Part shown: positions 9,313 through 17,240 of the stretch, piece after piece
Numbering within the stretch: the stretch's first letter is position 1
Layout: the number at the start of each line of letters is the position of its first letter
Source of the DNA: Halothermothrix sp.
GTDB taxonomy: Bacteria; Bacillota; Halanaerobiia; DY22613
Assembly (NCBI GenBank): GCA_016841825.1
Contig: JAENYK010000020.1
Span: 1-61,611 of the forward strand
DNA length: 61,611 nucleotides
Reading direction: 5' to 3'
Notes under the pieces: generated by a model
Databases searched by the model: none
What the model was told of the DNA's origin: nothing
What the model saw: only the letters and a program-made list of their open reading frames with translations
Made by a program: the position numbers and the translations under genes

Positions 9313-9354
9313 AACACCCTACTCCAATCTAAATATGATGAAGTAGAGCATCTT
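9313..9354 (-). terminator. probable terminator of the lipoprotein gene
   Basis: On the minus strand GATGCTCTACTTC pairs imperfectly (with G-U pairs) with GGAGTAGGGTGT and runs into TTTTTTT. It lies about 30 bp after the lipoprotein stop. Confidence 0.6.
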
Positions 9355-9382
9355 TTATATATAATTATTCTGGGCAATTAAC

Positions 9383-9877
9383 TTAAAATAAAAATTCGAC
9401 ATTCAACAGTTCTTGTGGAATAAACTGACTAAAATCAATCTTCCATTCTCCAAGATTGTCTTTAACCAAACTTAACATTTTATCCTGGAATAAACGGACT
9501 GAGAAAAGTTCTGCATTATCTTCATAGATTCTCAATACTGCAGAAATTTTAATCTCAGCTGATGTATCCATTAATGTGGCATCAGTAATCTCGTAAACAA
9601 TTCTCATAGTATAAGGGTCGTGATGAAGTACTTGCAAAAATTGATCTAAGATGGCCTGCATCTCATCTTTTTTACTCTCAGCTATATCTACTACATTCAT
9701 AATTTGGGCAGAATCATTCATAGCATAACCATCCAGATATCTACCAATAGTTTGTTCAATCTTCATGAGCTCTATCTCTTCTTCGCTCATTCCCAATCCA
9801 TAATCACAGGCAGCTAAAGCCAGTACTGTGATTAACATCACCGCCATTCCGATATACTTTTTGGTTCTCTGATTCAT
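9383..9877 (-). CDS. small secreted lipoprotein of unknown function
   Basis: 164 aa. A basic start (MNQRTKKY), a hydrophobic stretch (MAVMLITVLALA) and the lipobox LAAC (Cys 24) mark a lipoprotein signal, so the mature protein should be anchored outside the membrane. The rest is acidic and predicted alpha+beta. The length and the pattern 'IEQTIGRYLDGYAMNDSAQIMNVVD ... AVLRIYEDNAELFSVRLFQDKMLSLVKDNLGEWKID' resemble NTF2-like/SnoaL cone folds, but this is only an impression. It is monocistronic between two terminators. The function is unknown. Confidence 0.8.
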   Translation of the reverse strand: MNQRTKKYIGMAVMLITVLALAACDYGLGMSEEEIELMKIEQTIGRYLDGYAMNDSAQIMNVVDIAESKKDEMQAILDQFLQVLHHDPYTMRIVYEITDATLMDTSAEIKISAVLRIYEDNAELFSVRLFQDKMLSLVKDNLGEWKIDFSQFIPQELLNVEFLF

Positions 9878-9979
9878 CTCAATAATACCTCCCCTTTTAC
9901 TATAATCAATATTATGGTATCATCTTTTGTTTTTAATGTAAAATGTACATTCTACCATCAATTAAAATATAGTGAACTC

Positions 9980-10071
9980 GTTCAGCTAAAGCCGAACCTC
10001 GGGGCCTTCAGATGGGGATTCAACCCCACCTGAAATAAAAACAAGGCAGCTCTCCCACTTAGAAGTGGGGG
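9980..10071. repeat. three-hairpin element, probable IS200/IS605-type end remnant
   Basis: Three consecutive stem-loops: GTTC-GCT/AGC-GAAC (9980-9997), TTCAG-TGGGG/CCCCA-CTGAA (10007-10034) and CTCCCACTT/AAGTGGGGG (10052-10071). The last resembles the subterminal hairpins of IS200/IS605 elements. No transposase is present. The G+C-rich patch stands out from the A+T-rich spacer. The element boundaries are unknown. Confidence 0.45.
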
Positions 10072-10090
10072 TCATAGAACTTAGATATAA

Positions 10091-10116
10091 AAGCCAATCT
10101 GTCCCCAGACTGGCTT
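10091..10116 (-). terminator. terminator of nadABC
   Basis: On the minus strand AAGCCAGTCTG pairs with CAGATTGGCTT (11 bp with one G-T) around a GGGA loop, then TTTATAT. It lies 6 bp after the nadC stop. Confidence 0.8.
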
Positions 10117-10122
10117 ATCATC

Positions 10123-10992
10123 TTAATGTCGGCTATTCAATTCTTCGATCTTTTTCGGATTAATATTCAAGCTAATATCCATTGAGCGAATTGTATGAGT
10201 CAATGTTCCCATCGAAATTACATCAATTCCCGATGCAGCTTTAGATTGAATATTAGTTTCGTCAATATTTCCCGATGCTTCAGTTATCGCTCGCCCTGCA
10301 ATCAATTCTACAGCTTTTTTCATCAACTCAGGACTCATATTATCCAACATAATAATATCTGCACCAGCCTCGAGAGCCTCTTTAACGCCCACCAGGTCCT
10401 CCACTTCTACTTCAATCTTCATAGTATGGGGGATGGCTTTTCTGGCTTTCTCAATGGCAGTTGTAATGCTTCCCACAGATTCAATATGATTATCTTTAAT
10501 CATTACCGCATCATATAAACCCATGCGATGATTGTCACCACCACCAACTTTTACAGCATATTTTTCAAATATTCGTAATCCGGGTGTAGTCTTGCGAGTA
10601 TCCACTATCCTGACTGAATAATCCTTAATCAATTCTTTTAGATCAGCGGTTTTAGTAGCTATTCCCGACATCCGTTGTAAAAAATTCAGAGCCAGACGCT
10701 CACCTTTTAAGATAGATGCCGTTGAACCAGTAATCTTCGCCAGATGATCTCCATAAGTAACCTTGTCCCCATCCTGTTTCAAATATTCAAAACGAAGATG
10801 ACAATCAACAAATTCAAATATCTTTTTCACCAGCGGAAGACCTGCTATCACTCCTTCTTCCTTAGCAGTTATATAGGCTTCACTCCAGTGATCTTCAGGA
10901 ACTACTGATTCTGTAGTTACATCTCCTGAACCAATATCTTCACGTAAACAAGTTTTAATTATGTCGGTTACTACCTCATGATTCCAATTCAA
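10123..10992 (-). CDS. nadC: nicotinate-nucleotide pyrophosphorylase (carboxylating)
   Basis: Quinolinate phosphoribosyltransferase: converts quinolinate and PRPP to nicotinate mononucleotide, CO2 and PPi in de novo NAD synthesis. Motifs include LREDIGSGDVTTESVV, ERLALNFLQRMSGIAT, VDTRKTTPGLRIFEKYAVKVGGGDNHRMGLYDAVMIKDNH and ADIIMLDNMSPE. I place the start at the TTG at 10992 (MNWNHEVV..., 289 aa, normal for NadC), because GGGGGG lies 6 nt upstream. An in-frame ATG at 11013 or the extended ORF to 11097 would reach further into nadB. It overlaps the nadB end by 17 bp. Last gene of nadA-nadB-nadC. Confidence 0.93.
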   Translation of the reverse strand: MNWNHEVVTDIIKTCLREDIGSGDVTTESVVPEDHWSEAYITAKEEGVIAGLPLVKKIFEFVDCHLRFEYLKQDGDKVTYGDHLAKITGSTASILKGERLALNFLQRMSGIATKTADLKELIKDYSVRIVDTRKTTPGLRIFEKYAVKVGGGDNHRMGLYDAVMIKDNHIESVGSITTAIEKARKAIPHTMKIEVEVEDLVGVKEALEAGADIIMLDNMSPELMKKAVELIAGRAITEASGNIDETNIQSKAASGIDVISMGTLTHTIRSMDISLNINPKKIEELNSRH

Positions 10993-12607
10993 CTGAATCC
11001 CCCCTATGGTCATCTTGACTAAAGATAAAATGTCGTCCTTTATAGACCTCCAATGCTTCAGGATAATCAGATCGGAAGTGCGCTCCTCGGCTTTCATTAC
11101 GAATCAAGGCACTTTTCACTACCGCTTGAGCAATCAAAATCATATTCTGGGTCTCCCATTCTTCCATACTGGTAAACTCAAATTCCAGATATTTAGAGAA
11201 CTCCTGCAGTTGAAGCAATGCACTACTTAGATTTTTTTCGTCTCGAATAATCCCGACTTTTTCAGACATCAACTGTTGTAATTTTTTGCGATATCTCCTG
11301 TCTAAAGAGCGCCTATTCTGACATTTAGCTTCTGGTATAAAGAGTGGAATCTTGCTAAGATCTTCTTTAAACTCTTTAAATTCCGGAATAACTTTTTCAA
11401 AAACCCGATAACCAAACACTAATCCATCTAACAAAGAATTACTGGCCAGACGATTAGCTCCGTGAACACCATTACAAGCCACTTCACCACAGGCATACAG
11501 GCCAGGTACTTTTGTAGCAGAATATAGATCAGTCCTGATCCCTCCCATCATGTAATGAGCAGCTGGTGTAACCGGTACCCAATCATGTGCCATATCAATC
11601 CCGTTCTTCAGACAAGTACTATAAATAGTTGGAAATCTCCTTTTCACAAATTCAGCATCTTTTTGAGTAATATCCAACCAGACATGCGGCATGTTATCTT
11701 TTTTCATCTGATCAAAAATGGCTCTTGCTACTACATCACGAGGAGCTAATTCTGCCAGGGGATGATACTCAGGCATAAAACGTTCACCCTGAGCGTTCCG
11801 TAAAACTGCCCCTTCACCTCTAACAGCCTCGGAAATTAAAAATCCCGGTAAACCTGCAATGTAGAGCGTAGTTGGATGAAACTGAATAAATTCCATATCC
11901 ATTAACTCTGCGCCAGCCCGATAAGCAAAAGCCATACCATCTCCTGTAGCTACATCCGGGTTACTGGTAGTCTGATAAAGCTGACCACATCCCCCAGATG
12001 CCAGGATAGTACAAGGTGCTAAATATGCGATGAACTTTTTATAATGATGGCAATAGGCCAATGCACCAAAGCAACGACCCTTATGAACAATCAAATCCAA
12101 AATAAAAGTATTCTCATGAACAGGAATATTTTCATTAACTGCAACCCTGGTCAAAGCCCGACGTACCTCTTCACCGGTAGCATCTCCACCAGCATGTAGA
12201 ATTCGTCTTCTACTATGTGCACCTTCCCGGGTAAGGGCAATCTTATCCAGGTCACGATCAAAATTAGTTCCCATCTCGATTAATTCCTGAACCCTTGCAG
12301 GACCCTCACCAACTAATACCTTTACTGCTTCTCGATTACATAACCCTGCTCCAGCAACCATGGTATCCTCAAGATGTAATTCTGTGCTATCTTCTTTATC
12401 AAATACAGCAGCTATACCACCCTGAGCATGTTCAGTATTACTATCTTCTAATTTTTCTTTAGTGACAATTCTGACATTCTTAGACCATTTACTGGCATGG
12501 ATTGCGGCTGTAAGTCCCGCAATGCCTGTTCCGATAATTAAAAAATCAGAATAAACCTTCTCAAATTGAACATTTGAATAATCCATCAAATATCGCGGTG
12601 TTTTCAT
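10976..12607 (-). CDS. nadB: L-aspartate oxidase
   Basis: FAD enzyme oxidising L-aspartate to iminoaspartate, the substrate of NadA. In anaerobes fumarate or another acceptor replaces oxygen (family knowledge). The dinucleotide-binding motif FLIIGTGIAGLTAAIHA lies near the N-terminus. HAQGGIAAVF, REGAHSRRRILHAGGDATG, FIQFHPTTL, RDVVARAI and HGANRLASNSLLDGLVFG are the NadB/succinate dehydrogenase flavoprotein signatures. The ATG at 12607 is preceded by AGGTGGT at 7 nt; the upstream GTG (12619) lies inside that site. It is about 30 bp after nadA and overlaps nadC. Confidence 0.96.
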   Translation of the reverse strand: MKTPRYLMDYSNVQFEKVYSDFLIIGTGIAGLTAAIHASKWSKNVRIVTKEKLEDSNTEHAQGGIAAVFDKEDSTELHLEDTMVAGAGLCNREAVKVLVGEGPARVQELIEMGTNFDRDLDKIALTREGAHSRRRILHAGGDATGEEVRRALTRVAVNENIPVHENTFILDLIVHKGRCFGALAYCHHYKKFIAYLAPCTILASGGCGQLYQTTSNPDVATGDGMAFAYRAGAELMDMEFIQFHPTTLYIAGLPGFLISEAVRGEGAVLRNAQGERFMPEYHPLAELAPRDVVARAIFDQMKKDNMPHVWLDITQKDAEFVKRRFPTIYSTCLKNGIDMAHDWVPVTPAAHYMMGGIRTDLYSATKVPGLYACGEVACNGVHGANRLASNSLLDGLVFGYRVFEKVIPEFKEFKEDLSKIPLFIPEAKCQNRRSLDRRYRKKLQQLMSEKVGIIRDEKNLSSALLQLQEFSKYLEFEFTSMEEWETQNMILIAQAVVKSALIRNESRGAHFRSDYPEALEVYKGRHFIFSQDDHRGDSVELES

Positions 12608-12650
12608 TTTTAATACCACCTACCACCCATTTATAAGCCATAGTTGCTTG

Positions 12651-13565
12651 TTAATTAACTTTAATGGCCAACATTCTCTCCAATGCCTGTTTTGCTTTAA
12701 CCCTAACGTCTTCATCAACATGAATCTCTGGACTTAAAGTCTCTAAAGCCTGCACAACATGCGCCAAACGAGTTTTTTTCATATTGACACATACTAACTT
12801 TGGCGTCAAAATATAAAACTCCTTATCTGGATTTTCTTTCTTCAACCTGTACATGATTCCCATCTCGGTTCCAATAATAAATTTCTTATGATTACTTTCG
12901 CGAACATAACGCAAAATTCCTGCTGTGCTATCTGCATGATCTGCCAGGGCAACAATCTCTGGTCTTGTTTCTGGATGAACTAAAATTAATGCATCAGGAT
13001 GCGCTTCCCTAACCTTTCGAACTTCTGCGGGTGACACCCGGTGATGAGTAATACAATAACCTTCCCAGAGGATAATTTTTTTATTAGTTTTATTAGCAAT
13101 ATAAGACCCTAAATTCTGATCTGGTGTAAAGATAATAGTATCAGAATCCAGTGATTCCACAACCTTTACAGCATTAGAAGACGTACAACATATGTCACTC
13201 TCAGCTTTTACTGCTGCCGAAGAGTTAACATAAGTCACTACCGGTACTCCCGGATGTTGAGCTTTAAGTTGTCTCAATCCTTCAACATCAACCATATCAG
13301 CCATCGGGCAACCTGCTTCTAAAACCGGAAGGATAACCTTCTTATCTGGGGATAAAATCTTTGCACTCTCAGCCATAAAATGAACTCCGCAGAAAATTAT
13401 AACATCTGCATCAGTCTCGGCTGCAATCTGACTTAGCCCAAAAGAGTCACCAATATAATCTGCAACCTCTTGTACTTCGTCTGACTGGTAGTTGTGAGCC
13501 AAAATTATAGCATTATGCTGTTTTTTTAGTTCCTCTAGTCGCTTTTTAACCTCATCAGTAGGCAT
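12651..13565 (-). CDS. nadA: quinolinate synthase A
   Basis: Condenses iminoaspartate with dihydroxyacetone phosphate to quinolinate using an oxygen-sensitive [4Fe-4S] cluster. 304 aa. The likely cluster ligands are in AGCPMADM (Cys 86), DICCTSSNA and [10 protein letters not shown]. Also visible are [20 protein letters not shown] and the HPETRPE loop. The start is the ATG at 13565 with GGGGGG 6 nt upstream; the ORF extends 11 codons further without a better site. First gene of nadABC, driven by the promoter at 13603-13631. No NadR- or NiaR-type gene is in the window. Confidence 0.95.
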   Translation of the reverse strand: MPTDEVKKRLEELKKQHNAIILAHNYQSDEVQEVADYIGDSFGLSQIAAETDADVIIFCGVHFMAESAKILSPDKKVILPVLEAGCPMADMVDVEGLRQLKAQHPGVPVVTYVNSSAAVKAESDICCTSSNAVKVVESLDSDTIIFTPDQNLGSYIANKTNKKIILWEGYCITHHRVSPAEVRKVREAHPDALILVHPETRPEIVALADHADSTAGILRYVRESNHKKFIIGTEMGIMYRLKKENPDKEFYILTPKLVCVNMKKTRLAHVVQALETLSPEIHVDEDVRVKAKQALERMLAIKVN

Positions 13566-13602
13566 ATTAAACCCCCCATAAATATTTGTTGTTAACACTC
13601 AC

Positions 13603-13652
13603 ATTCTAAACCTTTTAAATGAATTTGTCAAGTTATGTCAATGAGTTGTCAA
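13603..13652 (-). promoter_or_regulatory. nadABC promoter with helically phased repeats
   Basis: TTGACA (13626-13631), a 17-bp spacer and TAGAAT (13603-13608) on the minus strand. Two further TTGACA copies lie upstream at 13636-13641 and 13647-13652, spaced 10 and 11 bp, as expected for protein binding on one DNA face. The array abuts the panD stop. Confidence 0.65.
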
Positions 13653-14003
13653 TCAAGACAAAACCTTATTTTTTTCATTTACGAAGATTACCTTTGGTTG
13701 CCACTCTTTTGCTTCTTCTGAGGTCATATAAGCATATGCAATGATGATAATTTCATCACCAGGCTGCACTAAACGAGCCGCTGCTCCATTTAGACAGATA
13801 GTTCCTGTCCCTCTTTCACCTAATATAACATATGTCTCAAAACGAGCTCCATTATTATTATTTACTACCTGAACCTTTTCATTCGATAGTATTCCTGTGA
13901 CTTCTAACAGATCTTGATCAATAGTAATGCTCCCCATATATTTTAGGTTAGCATCTGTTACCCTTGCCCGATGAATCTTGGCTTTCATCATTTCTAAAAA
14001 CAT
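13653..14003 (-). CDS. panD: aspartate 1-decarboxylase proenzyme
   Basis: Pyruvoyl enzyme making beta-alanine for pantothenate. 116 aa, typical length. [25 protein letters not shown] carries the Gly-Ser self-cleavage site (Ser 25), from which the pyruvoyl group forms. [26 protein letters not shown] and the Tyr within YVILGERG complete the fold. Its start lies 1 bp after the panC stop. Last gene of the panG-like-panB-panC-panD operon. The stop abuts the repeat array that serves nadABC. Confidence 0.96.
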   Translation of the reverse strand: MFLEMMKAKIHRARVTDANLKYMGSITIDQDLLEVTGILSNEKVQVVNNNNGARFETYVILGERGTGTICLNGAAARLVQPGDEIIIIAYAYMTSEEAKEWQPKVIFVNEKNKVLS

Positions 14004-14004
14004 C

Positions 14005-14853
14005 TTATGCCACCTCCAACATTATGTTATCAATTAAACGAGTTTTTCCAATAAAAACGGCTAAAGCGATTAAAACCTGACCTTCTAAATGGGATATCTT
14101 CTCTAATGTAACTCCAGAGACTACAGAAACATAATCAATAATAACAGAAGGCTCTTTTGCAATCATTTGAATAATAATTTGCTCAATTAACTCAGCTCTT
14201 CTCTCACCGGTCTGAATCGCTTCTCTGGCTATAGTTAATGCTTTAAATAATACCAGAGCAGCTTGCCTCTCCTCTGATTTTAGATATTTATTTCGGGAAC
14301 TCATCGCCAATCCGTCCGCTTCCCGAACAATCGGACCTGCTATGACTTCTACAGGGATATGCAAATCTTTTACCATTTGACGGATTATAATAACCTGCTG
14401 AGCATCCTTTTGACCAAAATATGCTCTGTCTGGCTGGACAATATTAAATAATTTGGTCACCACTGTGCAAACACCCTTGAAATGACCCGGTCTTGTAACC
14501 CCACATAGACTTTGACTTAAATCAATAACTTCGACAATGGTTTTATAGTTTTCCGGATAAATTTCTTCTGCTTCCGGAGCAAATATCAGTTCAACACCTA
14601 CTGATTTTGCCAACTCTACATCTCTCTGCAGATCCCGGGGATATGTAGCCAGATCTTCATTTGGTTCAAACTGAGTTGGATTAACAAAAATACTAATGAT
14701 GACAAAATCGTTTTCTTTTCTCGCTTGTCTCATCAGTGACAGATGTCCCTCATGCAGATATCCCATTGTTGGTACAAAACCAACAGTTTTACCTTCATTT
14801 TTGATTTCTTTTATCTTCTTTTTTAACTCTGCGATTGTTTTACAAATTTGCAT
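14005..14853 (-). CDS. panC: pantothenate synthetase (pantoate-beta-alanine ligase)
   Basis: Joins pantoate and beta-alanine with ATP cleavage to AMP and PPi. 282 aa. Class I nucleotidyltransferase motifs are clear: [20 protein letters not shown] (HxGH-type), [40 protein letters not shown] and the KMSKS-like [15 protein letters not shown]. The start is the ATG at 14853 ([10 protein letters not shown]), preceded by AGGGGGT. The 14-codon ORF extension lies in panB, and the real genes overlap by 14 bp, consistent with translational coupling. Confidence 0.96.
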   Translation of the reverse strand: MQICKTIAELKKKIKEIKNEGKTVGFVPTMGYLHEGHLSLMRQARKENDFVIISIFVNPTQFEPNEDLATYPRDLQRDVELAKSVGVELIFAPEAEEIYPENYKTIVEVIDLSQSLCGVTRPGHFKGVCTVVTKLFNIVQPDRAYFGQKDAQQVIIIRQMVKDLHIPVEVIAGPIVREADGLAMSSRNKYLKSEERQAALVLFKALTIAREAIQTGERRAELIEQIIIQMIAKEPSVIIDYVSVVSGVTLEKISHLEGQVLIALAVFIGKTRLIDNIMLEVA

Positions 14854-15709
14854 CGTCACCACCCCCTGAATAAAGTTTGGTTGGTGAATCACCATCTATT
14901 TTTAAAGTATCAAAACTTTCATCTACGTTTGGAAACTGCATATTTTTTACATCAACAATGTATTTTTGAACAGCCTCAGTGATTACTTGTTGAAGATTTG
15001 CATATCTCCGGACAAATTTCGGTTTAAAATCAGTATCCATTCCTAAAAGATCCTGAATAACAAGAATCTGTCCATCACAATCTGAACCTGCACCAATTCC
15101 TATAGTCGGAATCTTCAATTTACGGGTAATCTCTCTGGCTAAAGTAACAGGAATACATTCCAAAACCAGAGCAAAAATACCTGCTTTTTCCAATTCCAAT
15201 GCCTCTGTTAGAATTCGCTCTGCCTGGATATCTTCTTTACCTTGAACTTTAAAACCGCCTAATTGATGAACTGATTGTGGTGTCAAACCCAGATGGCCCA
15301 TAACCGGAATTCCCGCATCAACTAGTGCCCTAATTTGCGGTAAAATACTTCTTCCCCCTTCTAATTTTACACCCTGAACACCTGCTTCTTTCATGAATCT
15401 TGCGGCATTAATCATTGCATCATTGACTCCAGTTTGGTATGACATAAACGGCATATCAGCAACCACTAAAGATCTATTAACTCCACGGGTAACCGCTCTA
15501 GCATGATGAAGCATCTCTTCCATAGTTACAGGTAATGTATTCTCATACCCCATAACTACCATACCCAGAGAATCACCAACCAATATCACTTCAATTCCTG
15601 TACTATCCAACACTCTGGCTGTCTGAACATCATATGCTGTGAGTGCCGTAATTTTATTCGATTTATTCTTCATCTCTTTTAATTGTGTAACTGTAATCTT
15701 ACTCCCCAT
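14840..15709 (-). CDS. panB: 3-methyl-2-oxobutanoate hydroxymethyltransferase
   Basis: Transfers a hydroxymethyl group from 5,10-methylene-THF to alpha-ketoisovalerate, giving ketopantoate. 289 aa (usual about 270), TIM barrel. Signature segments are ITALTAYDVQTARVLD, VILVGDSLGMVVMGYENTLPVTMEEML, VVADMPFMSYQ, VKLEGG, PVMGHLGLTPQSVHQLGGFKVQG and IGIGAGSDCDGQILVIQDLLG. The ATG has GGGAGG 7 nt upstream. It overlaps the preceding PanG-like gene by 11 bp. The C-terminal tail of about 20 residues beyond the core carries the panC start region. Confidence 0.96.
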   Translation of the reverse strand: MGSKITVTQLKEMKNKSNKITALTAYDVQTARVLDSTGIEVILVGDSLGMVVMGYENTLPVTMEEMLHHARAVTRGVNRSLVVADMPFMSYQTGVNDAMINAARFMKEAGVQGVKLEGGRSILPQIRALVDAGIPVMGHLGLTPQSVHQLGGFKVQGKEDIQAERILTEALELEKAGIFALVLECIPVTLAREITRKLKIPTIGIGAGSDCDGQILVIQDLLGMDTDFKPKFVRRYANLQQVITEAVQKYIVDVKNMQFPNVDESFDTLKIDGDSPTKLYSGGGDDANL

Positions 15710-16589
15710 TTTTATCCCTCCCAGTTAAAATTCTAGCTAATTCATCTCGCGCTTCGTCCGATAGAGGCGCAAACTCAAGGGTTACTCTGCCCAATACTTG
15801 ATATATCTCTCGCCACTGTGGGTTGAACACCTCTAACGCCTGTAAGTGTTTTTCTATGGTTTGATAATCGCATCTTGCTATTGGCCCTGTTAAAGCAGTC
15901 TCTGGATTCTTTTCCCGCAGATTATTAATAGTCCCATTAAGTAATGGATAGAGTGCTTTCTGAGCCACTTCCGGTGCAAGTCCTAATCCTTTTAATAATT
16001 CCAACCCGATGTGAGTAATAGTTACTAAATAATTGGAGACGATACAGGCAGCTGCATGGTAGAGAGGTTTATCCTCTTCACTAATTCTTATCCATTTTGC
16101 AGCTAAACTGATCAATATTTCTTCACCGAGACTTACAGCCTTTTCGTCTCCTTCCAGACTCCAGATAGCGTCAGAAAGACTACCAATCCCGCTCTTAATG
16201 TCAGAGATAGTCTGCAAAGGATGAAGCGCTAAACGACCAATTCTTTCCATCCCTTCCCTATGACCAATTTTGGAACTGTGAACACCACTCAAATGGATTA
16301 GAATCTGTTCATCTCTAATCAATTTTTGTGCCCACAAATTTTTTACTAAATCCTCAATCTGATCATCTCTAACTCCCAGAAGAACAAAATCTGATTCTCT
16401 CATCCCTTTGTTTAATTCCGTAGAATAGACCACATCTTTTCCTAAAAATAATCTGGTCTGCTCTAAACTTTTCGAAGAATGACCAATCACCATATCTATC
16501 CGATAACCTCTGTGTTGCAAAAGATATGCTAATCCTGTTCCTACTCTGCCAGGGCCAATAAGGGTAAAGCTTTTTAAAACCAGTTCCAT
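15699..16589 (-). CDS. Rossmann-DUF2520 protein, candidate PanG-type ketopantoate reductase
   Basis: About 296 aa from the ATG at 16589 (an ATT directly before it is a weaker option). Residues 1-140 form a Rossmann domain (FTLIGPGRVGTGLAYLLQHRGY, then DFVLLGVRDDQIEDL), and the C-terminal half is all-helical, like DUF2520 (LYHAAACIVSNYLVTITHIGLELL). This architecture is that of PanG, an alternative NADPH ketopantoate reductase. It sits first in an operon with panB, panC and panD, overlapping panB by 11 bp, and no panE is present. That context supports the assignment (inference). GGAAGGGAG lies upstream at a rather long spacing. Confidence 0.8.
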   Translation of the reverse strand: MELVLKSFTLIGPGRVGTGLAYLLQHRGYRIDMVIGHSSKSLEQTRLFLGKDVVYSTELNKGMRESDFVLLGVRDDQIEDLVKNLWAQKLIRDEQILIHLSGVHSSKIGHREGMERIGRLALHPLQTISDIKSGIGSLSDAIWSLEGDEKAVSLGEEILISLAAKWIRISEEDKPLYHAAACIVSNYLVTITHIGLELLKGLGLAPEVAQKALYPLLNGTINNLREKNPETALTGPIARCDYQTIEKHLQALEVFNPQWREIYQVLGRVTLEFAPLSDEARDELARILTGRDKNGE

Positions 16590-16649
16590 AATATCGTCAC
16601 ACTCCCTTCCTAAAAATAAAAAATGCCTTCCCGGGATATAGAAAGACAT

Positions 16650-17240
16650 GGAGAAAACATAATTAAACTATCCAATATTTTTAAAAAATATAAGATAAGA
16701 TCAATTATGATTCAAATATTCTCCCGTCCCGGTTTACCTGCCATTACACAAATTAAATCCAGGCGTATGAATTAGATTAAAAAGCGATAGAATAACCTCT
16801 CTTAACGAGTAGATTTCCATCTATTATAATATCACGGTCTGCTACCAATTGCAAACTAATTGTTTCATTCTTACTGTTAATAGTATCGAATTTTTATCCA
16901 TAGTTTCGACAGGCACCAGCATAATAAGAAAATATAATAAGTAAATCCTGAAAAAACTTGACAGTAAGCTATTGGCAGTTATAAAATATTTTTAGTAATT
17001 ATTCCTACATTTGTATTCAAATTTGAAAAATACTTTTTAATTAAAAATATAACTAGTTTTCATAAATAGTACTAATACTTTATGTCTCTTTCTTTACTGC
17101 AAAAAAAATAAATTAAAATATTACTAGTTAAAGGAATTTTTGAGAAACTGGCGAAATAATCTAATTGTAAGTTTTTTTGAATGGATGAATTCCTTTAGTT
17201 TTATTTATATTATTCAATATAATTTTAAGGGGGTAAAACT
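16650..17240. other. divergent intergenic region (about 590 bp)
   Basis: A+T-rich spacer between the pan operon (minus) and the histidine kinase (plus). For the minus strand I see a TATAAT at 16823-16828 but no clear -35 box. For the plus strand a promoter lies at 16958-16985. I find no convincing coding region, riboswitch or long repeat. Confidence 0.6.
16958..16985 (+). promoter_or_regulatory. promoter of the histidine kinase operon
   Basis: TTGACA (16958-16963), a 16-bp spacer and TATAAA (16980-16985), implying a leader of about 250 nt before the kinase start at 17241. Confidence 0.5.
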
